From: Cunninghamia lanceolata
Taxonomy: Eukaryota > Streptophyta > Pinopsida > Cupressales > Cupressaceae
DNA: 64,000 nt
NCBI GenBank assembly: GCA_027924645.1
Contig: BSBN01000763.1
Coordinates: 5,456,001 to 5,520,000 of the forward strand
Direction of reading: 5' to 3'
Part shown: one piece after another, positions 35,540-46,086 of the stretch
Layout: each line of letters starts with the position of its first letter
Numbering within the stretch: the first letter of the stretch is position 1
Made by a program: the position numbers and the translations under genes
The notes under the pieces: generated by a model
What the model was told of the DNA's origin: nothing
What the model saw: only the letters and a program-made list of their open reading frames with translations
Databases searched by the model: none

Positions 35540-36120
35540 TTGTGCTTCCTTCTTAACCCAAATCTTGTTCATCTCCTTCTTGATCTCTGTCAGATCTACC
35601 TTTTCTACCGATTTCTTCATCTACGTCTGAGTATCCTTCTTCATATTCTTTCTTTTGTAGAATCTTACAATATGTCCAGGCTTGTTGCAATTGAAGCATA
35701 CAATATTTCTTTGTCCATTGTTCCTTTCATTCATTCTGGATCTACATTGGTTAGCCTTGTGTCTAAATCTATTGCATGCAAAACAATTCCCATTAAAGGA
35801 TTGAGCTTTTCTTCCATTAATATAGTTGCTTCTTATTTGACTTCTGCATTCACTGGATCTATGACCAAACCTCTTGCATATAAAGTAGTTACCTTTGAAA
35901 GTTTGAACATTCCTTCCATTGTTGTAACCATTCTTTATCTAACTTTTGCATTTATTAGCTTTGTGACCTACTTTATTGCAAGTGAAAGACTGACTAGAGA
36001 ATGATGGAACATTTTGATTCACTCTGCTCCTACATTGAGTAGCCTTATGATGAAACTTATTGCATGTATTACAATAACCATTGAAAGAAGGGTACCTTTG
36101 AGCATTTGGTTGCTTGACTG
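35540..36120 (-). pseudogene. Copia-A gag C-terminus with five CCHC knuckles
   Basis: Zinc knuckles bind RNA. On the minus strand five units follow one another: CNTCNKFHHKATQC (about 36035-36076), then SFTCNKVGHKANKC (about 35945-35985, first Cys now Ser), YFICKRFGHRSSEC (about 35848-35890, first Cys now Tyr), CFACNRFRHKANQC (about 35755-35797) and CFNCNKPGHIVRF (about 35675-35712, last Cys lost). Spacing is about 90 bases, so the array looks like serial duplication of one knuckle plus linker. Most copia gags have one knuckle. Confidence 0.8.
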
Positions 36121-36186
36121 GTGGTCTTCTAGGTCCATTCCTTTGATTTTAGATCTGTTTGCCTTTGTCCTTCTTGATTTCAACAT

Positions 36187-36640
36187 TCACTGCTTGTCTT
36201 GATTTAGAACTTTCACCTTTTGAAATCCCAAGCCTTTTTTGTCATTAGGGCTCTTCTGACTAGCAATCATCTCATCAAGCTTTGCAGAAGTTATCTTGAA
36301 CTTTTCTTCATAGCTCTTTGTCTTCTCCAAATCTGACTTCATATTCACAACTTCTTTTTCAAGCTTAGCACATTCTTCTGATTTGCCTTTTACCAACAGA
36401 TTTAGGTCTTCTTCTACTTTTTCTCTTTCTACAAATTCCACTTTCAAATCATCCAAGGTTTCATTTGCTAATAAAAATTGTTCACTAACCTCCTTATATT
36501 TTTCTTTGAACTTCTTGACTTGCTCTCTTAATTTTATGATACATTCATGTGCGTCTTTGACATTCTCCTTTAGATCTCTGATTTCTTCTACAGTTCTTTC
36601 TAGGTCTTCAAGAGCAACCTTCTTGTGCACTATCCCAGAT
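36187..36640 (-). pseudogene. Copia-A gag coiled-coil segment
   Basis: An open 147-codon stretch with a strong heptad look: LEDLERTVEEIRDLKENVKD, IKLREQVKKFKEKYKEVSEQ, LNLLVKGKSEECAKLEKEVV, ending KGLGFQKVKVLNQDKQ. It lies only about 40-50 bases after the primer site, so the capsid-type gag N-terminus expected here is missing, probably by deletion. The assignment to gag rests on position and on the knuckles that follow. Confidence 0.7.
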
Positions 36641-36678
36641 CTACCTCAAGTTGTTAGGCTCTTTGTCGAGGAACCCTC

Positions 36679-36690
36679 ACTCTGATACCA
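36679..36690 (-). other. Copia-A primer-binding site
   Basis: The minus strand reads TGGTATCAGAGT two bases from the 5' LTR; initiator-Met tRNA type. Confidence 0.9.
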
Positions 36691-36692
36691 AT

Positions 36693-38104
36693 TGTTGAAA
36701 TGCACAAGACAAGTGAGAGGGGGGGTGAATCAGTTGTCACCAAAACTTAACTTCTTTCAAACATCAACACATCAACACATCAACACATCAACCACTTAAT
36801 CACTGTTACTATGATTTAATCATGAAAGCATGAAATCAGAAACTTAAACACATTCACACATGAGACACGTGAGACACCAGATTTTTAACATGGAAAACCC
36901 AATAAGGGAAAACCCATGGTGAGTGTTAGCTCACAATATAATATGTAATAACAATACCAAAAATTAGAGGCTCACTACCTAGAATGCTCACTGCAAGAAG
37001 AAAGGGTTCATTGCCAATGGGGTGGCTCACTACCAGGGTTGGTGAACTAAGATAGTAGCATCTATACTGTGCCAAGGTTCAGTTCCATTGAAGCACAATT
37101 AATTTCCTCTAGTCTGCTCTACTTTTTCACTTCACACTTATCTTTGCATCTTCACACATACATGCCTAATTTATGACCTCATTACATGTTTTTATACAAT
37201 TCATCAACCTTAGAATTGACATCAAGGTCAGCATTACAATCATCAACCATTGGAACAATCTCCAAGGTCAGCAAACATACATGCATTAAGATAGGTCTGG
37301 ACCTAAATAGATTTGAGAGAGAAAAGAATGAATGTGTATCACGCCATGCCTTATCTGGGACTTAATTGCAATCTTCCACACAACAACATGCTTCCACAAT
37401 CTTCAAAGCATAACTGCAAGTAGTGAGAACAACCAGGTCAGCCAAGATTGGAGTTAACACTAAGACCTTTAGGAACATGCTTCATGCATGATCCAGATTA
37501 TACTTTGTGGACCAATCAAAAGGCTAGAACACAATCTAGAGACATCCACAAGCACATTACAATCACCAAGAACATCCACACAGTTCCTCCAAACACTTTA
37601 TTCATAAGATTCTTCAAACCGAAGCACTTACACATTACTGTCGGCCACTGTCATAAGGAAAAGATTGCTTACGGAGCACCAAATCATGAACCATTTGAAC
37701 TGAAGGCACATCACATCATCACAAACTTAATTCTAGAACTACAGACTATAAAACTTAAATGCAAAGAAATTCAGAGTAGAATACTTTCTCCCTGTCACCA
37801 TTTAACACTTAGAAAAACAATTTTTACTCTAGTGAATAGAACTCACTCAAATCTTCACACTAGAGGCTCAAACTTGAAACATAGCAACTACAGACATCCC
37901 TTAACATAACTTCCAAACCCCATACAAAGATATTCAATCTACAGGATATGTGGAGCAAAACACTGCATTGTTCTGGTAGATAAAGCAATTATGCACTTGT
38001 ATTAATTCCTCAAATACTTGTTCAGACTTATTCAAATAAATTCCTTAGATGCTTACCTTAGGTGTTGATATCAATGACAACACTTACTACTCATACTTGC
38101 AACA
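36693..38104 (-). repeat. Copia-A 5' LTR (1,412 bp)
   Basis: Direct repeat of 31634-33023, with the same termini (TGTTGAAATG...CTTGCAACA). It is followed by the AGAAT target copy at 38105-38109. Confidence 0.93.
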
Positions 38105-38685
38105 AGAATTGGACCCCCGTTCCTCATGTATATTGGGGACATCCTTAGATCACTTGTTCATCCTAGCTTAAGACCTATTTTCCATACCCATTTGACTAAT
38201 ATTAGGCTTTTTTATGTGTCTTTAAGTGTCTTCATAATCATAACAATCAATTTTGAAAGACAAACTTCCTATTGTGTCTTGTGTGTGTGATTCATGCATG
38301 TACATGTGAAATCTTTTGTTTGAAATTTACCTAAGTCAAGGTATCAACACACACATTCTACATCATCTTAAACATTCTTGTCATCACATCCATCCCAAGC
38401 CAATTCATCCTCATTGAAATCCGAATCCCTAATCATCCTACTTATCATATCCACACCATCATAATCATTATCTACCTCCATCCATTTCGAGAGTCTACCC
38501 GTGTCTTTCTCCCCGCCTATCCTCTTGAGGGGGCATCATAATCTAATCAATTCCAATTCATCCATAATCCAATCAATTTCATCCACCTCATATCCTAACC
38601 ATATCCTAATCACTCCACGTCATCATTCTAGTTCTAATCCATCTCTTGTCAAAATGGTTGTGATCAGTAACAAGCCTAGGTCAAA

Positions 38686-38985
38686 TCCAAAACCCAAAAT
38701 TACAATCCAAGGAGGCCCTCCTTCTAGCTCCAATGATGAGAAAAATCCAAGACCCAAAATCACAATTTGAGGAGGCCCTCCTTCTAGCTTCAATGATGAG
38801 ACAAATCCAAGACCCAAAATAACAATCCAAGGAGGCCCTCCTTCTAGCTCCAATGATGAGACAAATCCAAGACCCAAAATAACAATCTGAGGCTGCCCTC
38901 CTTCTAGCTCCAATGATGAGAAAAATCTAAAACCCAAAATCATAATCCAAGGATGCCCTCCTTCTAGCTCCAATGATGATGAGAA
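38686..38985 (+). repeat. 60-bp tandem repeat in gag, about five units
   Basis: Exact 60-base period with a conserved core (GAGGCCCTCCTTCTAGCTCC, then AATGATGAG). It encodes a 20-residue unit of the form ITIQGGPPSSSNDEKNPRPK. Two of the units have a CAA-to-TGA/TAA-type stop in place of Gln. Units differ by 2-8%, so amplification is fairly recent relative to the host gag. Confidence 0.92.
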
Positions 38986-39306
38986 CCTTGTAGATTATGA
39001 TGCATATCTTGAGGAATGAGCTGAAATACAAAGACTTTAACATATGTGTAACTCCAACCCAACACTGGAGAAAAAATCCTAGCCCAACAACAAGCCCTCA
39101 TTCAACAATTCATAGCCACCTACCAACCCTCATCCATTCAACAATCACAACCTCCATTTAACACATCATCCACTATACCGTCACCTATACAACATCAACA
39201 AATTTCACCTCAATCCTATGTGTCACCTCCAAATTCATACCACCCTAGTCCATCCACATATCATGTCAATTCTACATAAACCTATCCCACTTCTTTTAAT
39301 GTTAAC

Positions 39307-39414
39307 CAACATCCATATCAATTCACATCCAAAGAACATCCATATCAATTCACATCCCAAGGACATCCATATCAATTTACATCCCAAGAACATCCATATC
39401 AATTCATACCCCAA
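39307..39414 (+). repeat. 27-bp tandem repeat in gag, four units
   Basis: Four in-frame 27-base units encoding QHPYQFTSK, EHPYQFTSQ, GHPYQFTSQ and EHPYQFIPQ. It is in the same frame as the larger repeat upstream. Confidence 0.92.
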
Positions 39415-40401
39415 GATCCTTTGACTACTTATTCCATGTTCATTCCACCTCAACCCGAAATCCATTCACAAGATTATTCAAATCACCCCTTGCACCAAGA
39501 TCAAGTGTCCTTAAGTCCTCATGCTACCTTTGATAAGGGGAACACTAGTCTAGCTTATGCATCCTATGGGTATCCTCCATCATCCAATCAAATGCCTATC
39601 CCAAAACCTACTAGTCCTATACCAACACTACCATGTACTCACAATCCTAATTCATTGGTCCCTCCACCTTCTAATCCATCAAGCCCTTCATTATCCTTCC
39701 CACCATCTAATCCTCCATCAACTCCACACCCTAAATTCAAATCATACAGAAGAAAACCTATGGGGTCATCCAAATCTCCCCATCCGATGTTAATCCCATC
39801 TAGCACAAGCAATCCCAACACTAATCCATTCAATCCCTTTGACCCTCCATCCAATCAAAATCAAAATCCTAATCCTACAACATCTTCCACCCCTTTGATC
39901 CCTACACCATGAGATCTATCCACTCCTAATCCTAATGTATCCAATATCCCCATTATCCCTCCACCTAATCCTAATCATAAACCTATAACACCATCCACCC
40001 TTATTATCCATCCATTATATTGTTCATCCACCCATACATTTATGAAGGATGTGATCCAATGGCTATTAGCAAGGAATCAACTATGTCACCAAACACCTAT
40101 CCTTGAGCCTATCAAAGAGTTTCAAATACCATGTCTAGTCCTTTAACCCCATCATGTAGTCCACAACCCATCAAGCCTATTAAAGAGTTGCCAACTATGA
40201 GTCCAAGTCAAGATCCATTGTACCCTCATGTTGGTGATTGTCAAGAGCCTATCAAGCCTCTCCAAGAATCTCCCACTTCCACTTCTATTCAAGAAAATCA
40301 AGAGCTATGTCAATATTCTAATCTAAATCATGTGGAAACATCAAGCCCTTATTCTAATCAAGATCAAATCCCCTCCATTCAGCCCATCCACATGTTTGAA
40401 C

Positions 40402-42151
40402 TGTAAAATTTTGCAAAAAATTATAAGTGCCCATGATGAAAAACTTGATTTGCACACTCAGAAATGCCCTTGAAAAATCTACCCCAGTGACCTACTTTGG
40501 AGGGTCATAAATCGGAGCCAATTGACTTTCATGCCAAACCACCTAGTGAGTGTGTTCATTTGACATATATGAACATGTATGTTTGATCTTAGCTTCCTGG
40601 GATGAGTTTTGACAGGGTTTTGAAGAGCAAAGCTGGAGGGTTCTAGGACTGTTTTATTGTTTGCAAATTCTCAGGCCTGCGAAGTGGCCTCCTATTCAGA
40701 CTGATATTTTACAGCTGGATGATTTCCATGGAAAATGGATTGGTGCTCTGCATTCCCTTCATATTCATATGCTTCCTGGTCTGTTTTTAGAGTGTCGGGA
40801 TCAAATTTGATATTTTTACCAGGGCAAAAGCAAATGCAGTTTGTTCAGTTTTTACATCTGCATTTCCAAAAAGTTACAGAGGTCAAATTTGACCCTCAAT
40901 ATTTTGTGAAGGAAGCAGATTGGTGAAAAATTCCCTTGTACACATACTCAATGGATCTAAATGAACAAGTTTTTCCAATGGCAGCTTCCTAGGAGGATAT
41001 TTGATATTTTTTCAAGGAGGTGACTTGGTGTGCTCAAGTCAGTTTTTTGACAGGTGCAATTGTAGAAAAGTCTGAGTGAGCTACTTTGGAGGTTGATATC
41101 TTGCACCTTGGGGTATGCTTTTCCAATCCATTTGCTGTACTAAATTCTTGGGTCATATGTCTACATGCCTATGCATTTTCATTTCCCCAGGAGATGGTTT
41201 GATCAGTTTTCCAGAATGATTTTGGAGGCCACTTGACCTGTTTTGATCACTGTGTAAATTGCCAGAAAATGGATTTTGATGACAACCCATTTCATTTTTT
41301 CACCTTTGTATGCAGTGTCAGATCAATTTATGATAAAAAGTTGTTTCAAAATGAAAGAAAATTTAGTCGGGCCCACAAGGGACCCGACATGACAAAATTA
41401 TTGTTGTTGGGAGTTGGCAATTCAAATTGTAGAGCAGATTGAAAATTTAGGGTTTGGATTGGTGTCAAATGTTCTATAATTGTTGGTTGAGTATGTTGAC
41501 ATTGACAATTTGAGAAATGGCATGTTATGTTTCAAATATGTTCTAAGAAAGGGGGTCTTTGTCTCATGTTTTATCAAATACTGTTCCCAGTAATGGTAGA
41601 GGATTTGAGGGAGAAATGATGGGATTTTGTCTGTTAAAGCATCTTCAGTGACTAATGAATGGCTTAAGATACCATATTCATCTCTACCACTTCTCGCAAG
41701 TATTATGGTTTGCCAATTAAAACTGTTCACATTTGATAGCAATGAAGAACATGATCACCTGCACTAACTACGAATACTTGAACTTGGCCCAAACAGATTG
41801 TGTGTGAGGGAGGGGTCTTCAGTTACAAGAAAAGTGGCAATGCGGCCTACTTGTTTATCCAGATGGGTGTTTATAGAGGTCGTCAGACTACTTTTTCCAT
41901 GAAGAATTCCATGTCAAAATTGATCATATATGCAGCAAATCTGAAGACAACTTCATTTTGAAAATGTATGATGGGGAATTTAAGATTGCTGTCACTTTTG
42001 GTCTCTGGTGATAGCGATAAATTACCTGTTCTCTGGAGTGTAGAGCATATACAAGATTCATGTGAGGTTACACCCAAGTTTTGTTTGAAGGCACGTGATG
42101 GAGGTGTTTTGGCTATTGACCTTTTAAGGGTTTCGAGGGATGCTCCACAAC
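40402..42151 (+). repeat. NA-2 5' LTR, segment 1
   Basis: Aligns with 57171-58925. About 22-24 differences in the first ~260 bases suggest roughly 9% divergence. It contains GACCTACTTTGG at 40489 and GAGCTACTTTGGAGG at 41078, and the start of the captured WD40 fragment. It ends with ACAAC, duplicated by Copia-2. Apart from the WD40 piece no frame is convincing. Confidence 0.9.
41968..42151 (+). pseudogene. Captured WD40 gene fragment in NA-2 5' LTR, first part (TWD40-2-like)
   Basis: The frame reads SLLVSGDSDKLPVLWSVEH, then KFCLKARDGGVLAIDLLRV and DAPQLL, where Copia-2 interrupts it. It resumes at 48202. From memory this matches a WD40 protein of plants, the TPLATE endocytic complex subunit TWD40-2 (VSGGSDGLLVLWS, LKAHDGGVVAVEL, GAPQL). 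No intron is seen. It lies on the LTR sense strand. The identity is recalled, not searched; a related WD40 protein is possible. Confidence 0.65.
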
Positions 42152-42741
42152 TATTGGCAGAAAAATAGGGGATGGGCAGAATGCTGTTCTACAGATGCAA
42201 TGCTATAGTAATAATGAATAGCATAAACAAATGCAAACACACAGGAAACCAAACACAGAAGAACAGCAATATATTTTGTTTATATATTCCTTTTCCTAGA
42301 TTACATTCAAAACTTCATTCACATTACAATACAGAGATGCTGCTCTGTTTTCTGACTCTGCCCCAAACTCTGGAGCTGCACACTGTATATCCGGTGCTGC
42401 CTGGAACTCTGTAGCTATCTACTATTGCTGTTGCAACATTCTATCCTCTGCTGTTCTCCTTCTGCTGTTCACTGTTGGAACCTTCTAATTCCTCTGCTTC
42501 TCTTCTTCTGCTACTGCAGGTTGCACATTCTTTTCTCTTGTTGACAACAGTTCTTTCCCTCCTTTTTGTTTCATTTCACATGCCCAGCAAAATGGGCGCT
42601 CAACCACTTTCAAATTCAAATGCACCTACCAGAATTGAATGCTGGCAGGCCAACGGTGCTGGGGGAGGATGCGGGAGATCCCCAGGTCTGACGCGGGGGT
42701 AGTCAGCAATAAATGTCTGACAGAGGATTAAATTTCCAACA
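42152..42741 (-). repeat. Copia-2 3' LTR (590 bp)
   Basis: Starts TATTGGCAG (TGTTGGCAG in the other copy) and ends TTTCCAACA. In the element's sense TATATAAACA at 42279-42290 is a likely TATA box. Confidence 0.96.
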
Positions 42742-42750
42742 CTCCCCCTT
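42742..42750 (-). other. Copia-2 polypurine tract
   Basis: The minus strand reads AAGGGGGAG directly against the 3' LTR. Confidence 0.85.
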
Positions 42751-42779
42751 AATCTGAAGTTAGACGTCAATTTACAATT

Positions 42780-43155
42780 TTCATTCTGGAACTGATCTCC
42801 GGAGATATACACTTGCCTTTGCCTTTCTGGAGTAGATCTCCAGAGCTCTTTCTACTATGCTGCAACATCTCCGGAGCTGCCCTCTGCATCTCCGGAGCTC
42901 CCTGTCTACATCTCCGGAGCTGACTTTCTGTTTCAGCATCTCCGGAGCATCTCCGGAGCTGACTGTCTGTGGCTCCGGAGTTCCTTTTCTGCATCTTCGG
43001 AGCATCTCCGAAGCTGCACATACATTCCAGAGTTGAGTCTCTGGAGTTCTCCTGCTGTCTTTTCGTATTTGTATCTCTGGAGCTCTCCTCTTTGTAGGAC
43101 TGCACACCTCCGTAGATGTCCTCTTTCTGGGGTTGTACACCTCCGGAGCTGTCCA
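42780..43155 (-). repeat. CTCCGGAG-rich array in the Copia-2 pol tail
   Basis: About fifteen copies of CTCCGGAGCTG or its decay forms (CTCTGGAG, CTCCAGAG, CTTCGGAG) at uneven 10-40 base spacing. They lie in the C-terminal extension after RNase H, which reads as a low-complexity peptide (frames at 42767-43252 and 42781-43158). The core CTCCGGAG is a perfect palindrome with a central CpG. Confidence 0.88.
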
Positions 43156-43846
43156 CAATGCCTAGCCTATCTCTTAGGCGTTCAAAGGAATCTTTCGGCA
43201 ATGCTTTTGTGAAAATATCAGCGAGCTGCTGCTCGGATCTGCAATACTGCAACTCAATCTCTCCTCATTCTACCAACTCCCTAATGAAGTGATAATGGAT
43301 TTCAATGTGCTTGCTTCGTCCGTGGAAGACTGGATTCTTTGTCAGGGCTATTGATGAAACATTGTCACAATGAATGGTTGTACCATCTTCTTGCAACTCA
43401 TACAAGTCTGCAAGGATTCTTCTTAGCCAAATAGCCTGACATGCGGCTGCATTTGCTACAATATACTCAGCTTCTGCTGTAGAGAGAGAAACAATGGGCT
43501 GCTTCTTGGATGCCCATGATATCACGCCTGAACCCATGTGAAATACATAGCCGGATGTACTCTTCTAGTCATCTACATTTCCTGCCCAATCACTGTCCGT
43601 GAAACCAGCCAGCTTAAACTCATCAGAAACATCATACAAAATGCCATAACCTATTGTGCCATTGACATACCTCAGGATCCTCTTTCCTGCTTGCCAATGT
43701 GTGTCCTTAGGCTTCTCCATGAACGTAGAAATCAGGCTTATAGCATACATCAAATCAGGCCTAGTTGCTGTCAAGTACATGAGGCTTCCAACCATGCTCT
43801 TATAGAGGGTTGGGTTTACTTCCCTACTGCTGTCCTCTTTACTCAA
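43140..43846 (-). pseudogene. Copia-2 RNase H
   Basis: Reads [99 protein letters not shown] and LADIFTKALPKDSFERLRDR. The catalytic acidic residues (DSDWAG, EAEY, CDN) are present. There are stops at about 43561 and 43262. It is otherwise well preserved. Confidence 0.92.
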
Positions 43847-44770
43847 CTATAGACCTGTGGCTGTTGGTGTAGGGGCAGGTTTATTATTTTCCATTTTAAA
43901 CCTTTTCATAATCTGTTTGGCATAGTTAGTTTGTGAAATAAATATGCCATGCTCTGTTTGCTTGACCTCAATGCCAAGAAAATACTTCAGCAGACCTAAG
44001 TCTGTCATCTCAAACTCATTCTTCATTGCCTCTTTGAAATCAGCAATAAAAAAATCACTATTTCCAGTAAAAATCAGATCATCTACATACAAAACAGCAA
44101 TCAAAATTTTACCTTCAGCTGCTTTGATGTAGAGAGTAGGCTCACTATTGCTTTTACTAAAGCCATTGCTCAACAAATATGAGTCAATCCTGCTGTACCA
44201 TGCCCTAGGAGCTTGTTTCAGCCCATAGAGGGCTTTCCGGAGCCTGTATACTTTATCCTCTTGCCCTGGGACTTCATAGCCAGGTGGCTGCTCCACATAC
44301 ACTTCTTCTTTCAGCACTCTATTCAAGAAGGCTGACTTTACATCCATCTGAAACACCTTCCATCTGTGTTGGGCTGCAATTGCTATGACTGCCCGAACTG
44401 TTTCCAGCCTTACAACTGGTGCATAGGTCTCATCATAATCTCTTCCAGGCTATTGTTTGTACCCTTTGACAACTAGACTTGCCTTATGTCTTTCTATCTT
44501 TCCTTTAGCAGTAGACTTGGTCTTGTAGACCCACTTAACTCCAATCACTTATTTACCCTTGGGTAAATTAGTTAGCTGCCATGTGTCATTCCTCACTATG
44601 GCATCCAATTCTTCATCCATGGCCTCACACCATTTCTCTTCTTTCACAGCTTCTTCAAAGTAGATCGGATCACTAGAAGAAAATAAAGCAAAATTCAAAC
44701 CTTCATCATCATCAGCATACCTCGTGCTGTCATAAATCTCCTTCACACTCTTTGTCCTCCATGGCATCAA
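43847..44770 (-). pseudogene. Copia-2 reverse transcriptase
   Basis: Reads EEKWCEAMDEELDAIVRNDT, WQLTNLPKGK*VIGVKWVY, DYDETYAPVVRLETVRAVIA, MDVKSAFLNRVLKEEVYVEQ, LRKALYGLKQAPRAWYSRID, ILIAVLYVDDLIFTGNS and LLKYFLGIEVKQTEHGIFIS. The catalytic YVDD is intact at about 44080. Stops near 44549, 44451 and 43845 are each one transition from Gln or similar codons. Confidence 0.93.
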
Positions 44771-46086
44771 AGATGCGAGTGTGGGGTCTGAATTGCCTCC
44801 GGAGCTGTTGCTATTTTGACCTCCAGAGCTGTAGTTGTGACAACCTCTGGAGCTGCTGCTGTGACCTCTGGAGCTGCTGCTAAGACCTCCGGAGCTGCAG
44901 TTCTAATGACCTCTGGAGCTGCAGTTATAACGTCCTCCGAAGTTGCTGTTCTCCAGAGTTGCAGACCTCCGGAGCTGCAATGCTGCTGTCTACCTCCAAA
45001 GCTGCTGTGCTGAGCATCTCCGGAGCAGCTATTCTCTAATGCTCTATGGTAGTTTCTCCCTGAGTTGCTGCTCTCCGTAGCTCCTCCAGAGTTGCTGTCC
45101 TCCGGAGCTTCTTCATCTTCAAGGGGTATTGTGACTGAAATACCCATGGTGCTATCCACCGTTCCATCCCATGCTTCATTCTCAATGAATTCAACATCCC
45201 TGCTGATCACAAGCTTTTTGGTGATGGGATTAAACAATCTATAGGCCTGTGATTCTTCACTATAACCTGTGAAGATACATTTCTCACCTTTATCATCAAA
45301 TTTCTGCCTCTTCTCTTTAGGCACGAATGCATATGCCACACACCCAAAAATTCTTAGGTGCTCAACTATCCATTTACTGTTTGTCCACGCCTCTTGTGGA
45401 ATCCTATCACGAACGGCCTTTGTAGAACACCTATTCAATAAGTAGACTGCTATTGCTACAGCTTCACCCCAATAATCATTTGACAGTCCCTTTTCCTTCA
45501 GCATGCTTGCTGCCATTTCTGTGATGGTTCTGTTTTTCCTTTCAGCAACTCCATTTTGCTGTGGAGTATACCTGGTAGTGAACTGTTTATGAATGCCTTC
45601 ATTCCTACAGAAATTCAGAAATTGTTTGGAGACATCCTCTCCTCCTCTATCTGTTCTTAGGGCCTTGATATGTCGGCTGCTTTGCTTTTCAGCCGATGCC
45701 TTAAACTCCTTGAACTTCTCAAAGGCCTCTGATTTGTTTTTCAAAAAATAAATCCATATTTTTCTGCTGTAATCATCAATGAAGGTCATGAAATATACAT
45801 TCCCACCTAATGTGGGAGTCTTCATGGGGCCACATAAATCTGAATACACCAACTCCAAAGGTGCTCTTGCCCTTCTAGAATACCCTGATTGAAAGGGTTG
45901 TCTATGCTGCTTTCCTAGAATGCAGGCTTCACATTTTCCATCGGGCTCTACAATGTTCGGTAGCCCTCTAACCATGCCTTTCCTAGACAATAAACTCAAA
46001 CCAGAAAAGCTTAAGTGCCCATACCTCAAATGCCAGAGTTTGGATGGGTCTTTAATGACTGTCTTGAATGCTGTTTGCTGTCCCAC
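44767..46086 (-). pseudogene. Copia-2 integrase and linker
   Basis: A 439-codon uninterrupted frame. It has the pre-integrase zinc region (LWHLRYGHLSFSGLSLLSRK, CEACILGKQHRQPF), then a core with YSDLCGPMKTPTLGG (first Asp), FIDDYSRKIWIYFLKNKSEA, LRTDRGGED (second Asp) and QQNGVAERKNRTITEM (Glu). The DDE triad is complete. The C-terminal part is AYAFVPKEKRQKFDDKGEKC. From about 44790 to 45130 the frame becomes an alanine-proline-glutamate repeat (TAAPEV units) coded by the CTCCGGAG array. This is the best preserved domain in the window. Confidence 0.94.
44795..45115 (-). repeat. CTCCGGAG-rich array in the Copia-2 integrase-RT linker
   Basis: About fourteen copies of CCTCCGGAGCTG or variants, with the longest regular run at 44818-45000. 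Translation gives repeated (T/A)AAPEV units. Variants are mainly CTCTGGAG and CTCCAGAG, the two products of deamination at the central CpG. Confidence 0.88.

Larger units (their letters stand above)
31634..38104 (-). mobile_element. Copia-A: defective Ty1/copia element with 1.4-kb LTRs
   Basis: Flanked by AGAAT on both sides (31629-31633 and 38105-38109). The LTRs are 31634-33023 and 36693-38104. The primer site is at 36679-36690 and the polypurine tract at 33024-33036. The interior, on the minus strand, keeps a coiled-coil segment, a run of CCHC knuckles, part of RT and RNase H. The gag N-terminus, integrase and the RT catalytic motif are missing, so the interior is a deletion derivative. 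Related copies exist, as the solo LTR at 20070 shows. It sits inside an older retroelement whose gag resumes after 38110. Confidence 0.95.
38650..40401 (+). pseudogene. Repeat-rich, proline-rich gag of an older retroelement, cut by NA-2
   Basis: Gag-like reading on the plus strand with few stops. It opens at MVVISNKPRSNPKPKITI and runs through a 20-residue tandem repeat (38686-38985). Then come NLVDYDAYLEE (a DYxAYLxE phrase I associate with Tat gag), LAQQQALIQQFIATYQPSS and a nine-residue HPYQFTSQE-type repeat (39307-39414). A long Pro/Ser/Asn-rich tail follows (39421-39912, 40131-40401). No zinc knuckle or pol was found. The frame is interrupted at 40402 by NA-2, so the rest would lie beyond the window. 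The relation to the minus-strand Tat fragment at 28440 is unclear. Confidence 0.6.

Noticed and set aside
35540..36202. Plus-strand hydrophobic frames of 154 and 62 codons suggesting membrane proteins
   Set aside because: They are the antisense of the zinc-knuckle array of Copia-A. The hydrophobicity comes from complementing Lys/Asn-rich codons.
38623..38973. Minus-strand glycine/leucine-rich 116-codon frame with a 20-residue repeat
   Set aside because: It is the antisense of the 60-bp tandem repeat in gag. The plus-strand reading has gag context on both sides.
38686..38985. CRISPR-like array
   Set aside because: The whole 60-bp unit is conserved with no unique spacers, it is in a coding frame, and the DNA is a plant nuclear genome.
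41422..41742. Minus-strand 106-codon frame in NA-2 LTR
   Set aside because: No recognisable motif, and it is not kept open in the other LTR copy (58190-58510 region). Treated as chance.
44816..45013. Plus-strand Ala/Thr/Ser-rich frame over the CTCCGGAG array
   Set aside because: The palindromic repeat is open on both strands. The minus-strand frame is continuous with integrase, so that one is the coding strand.
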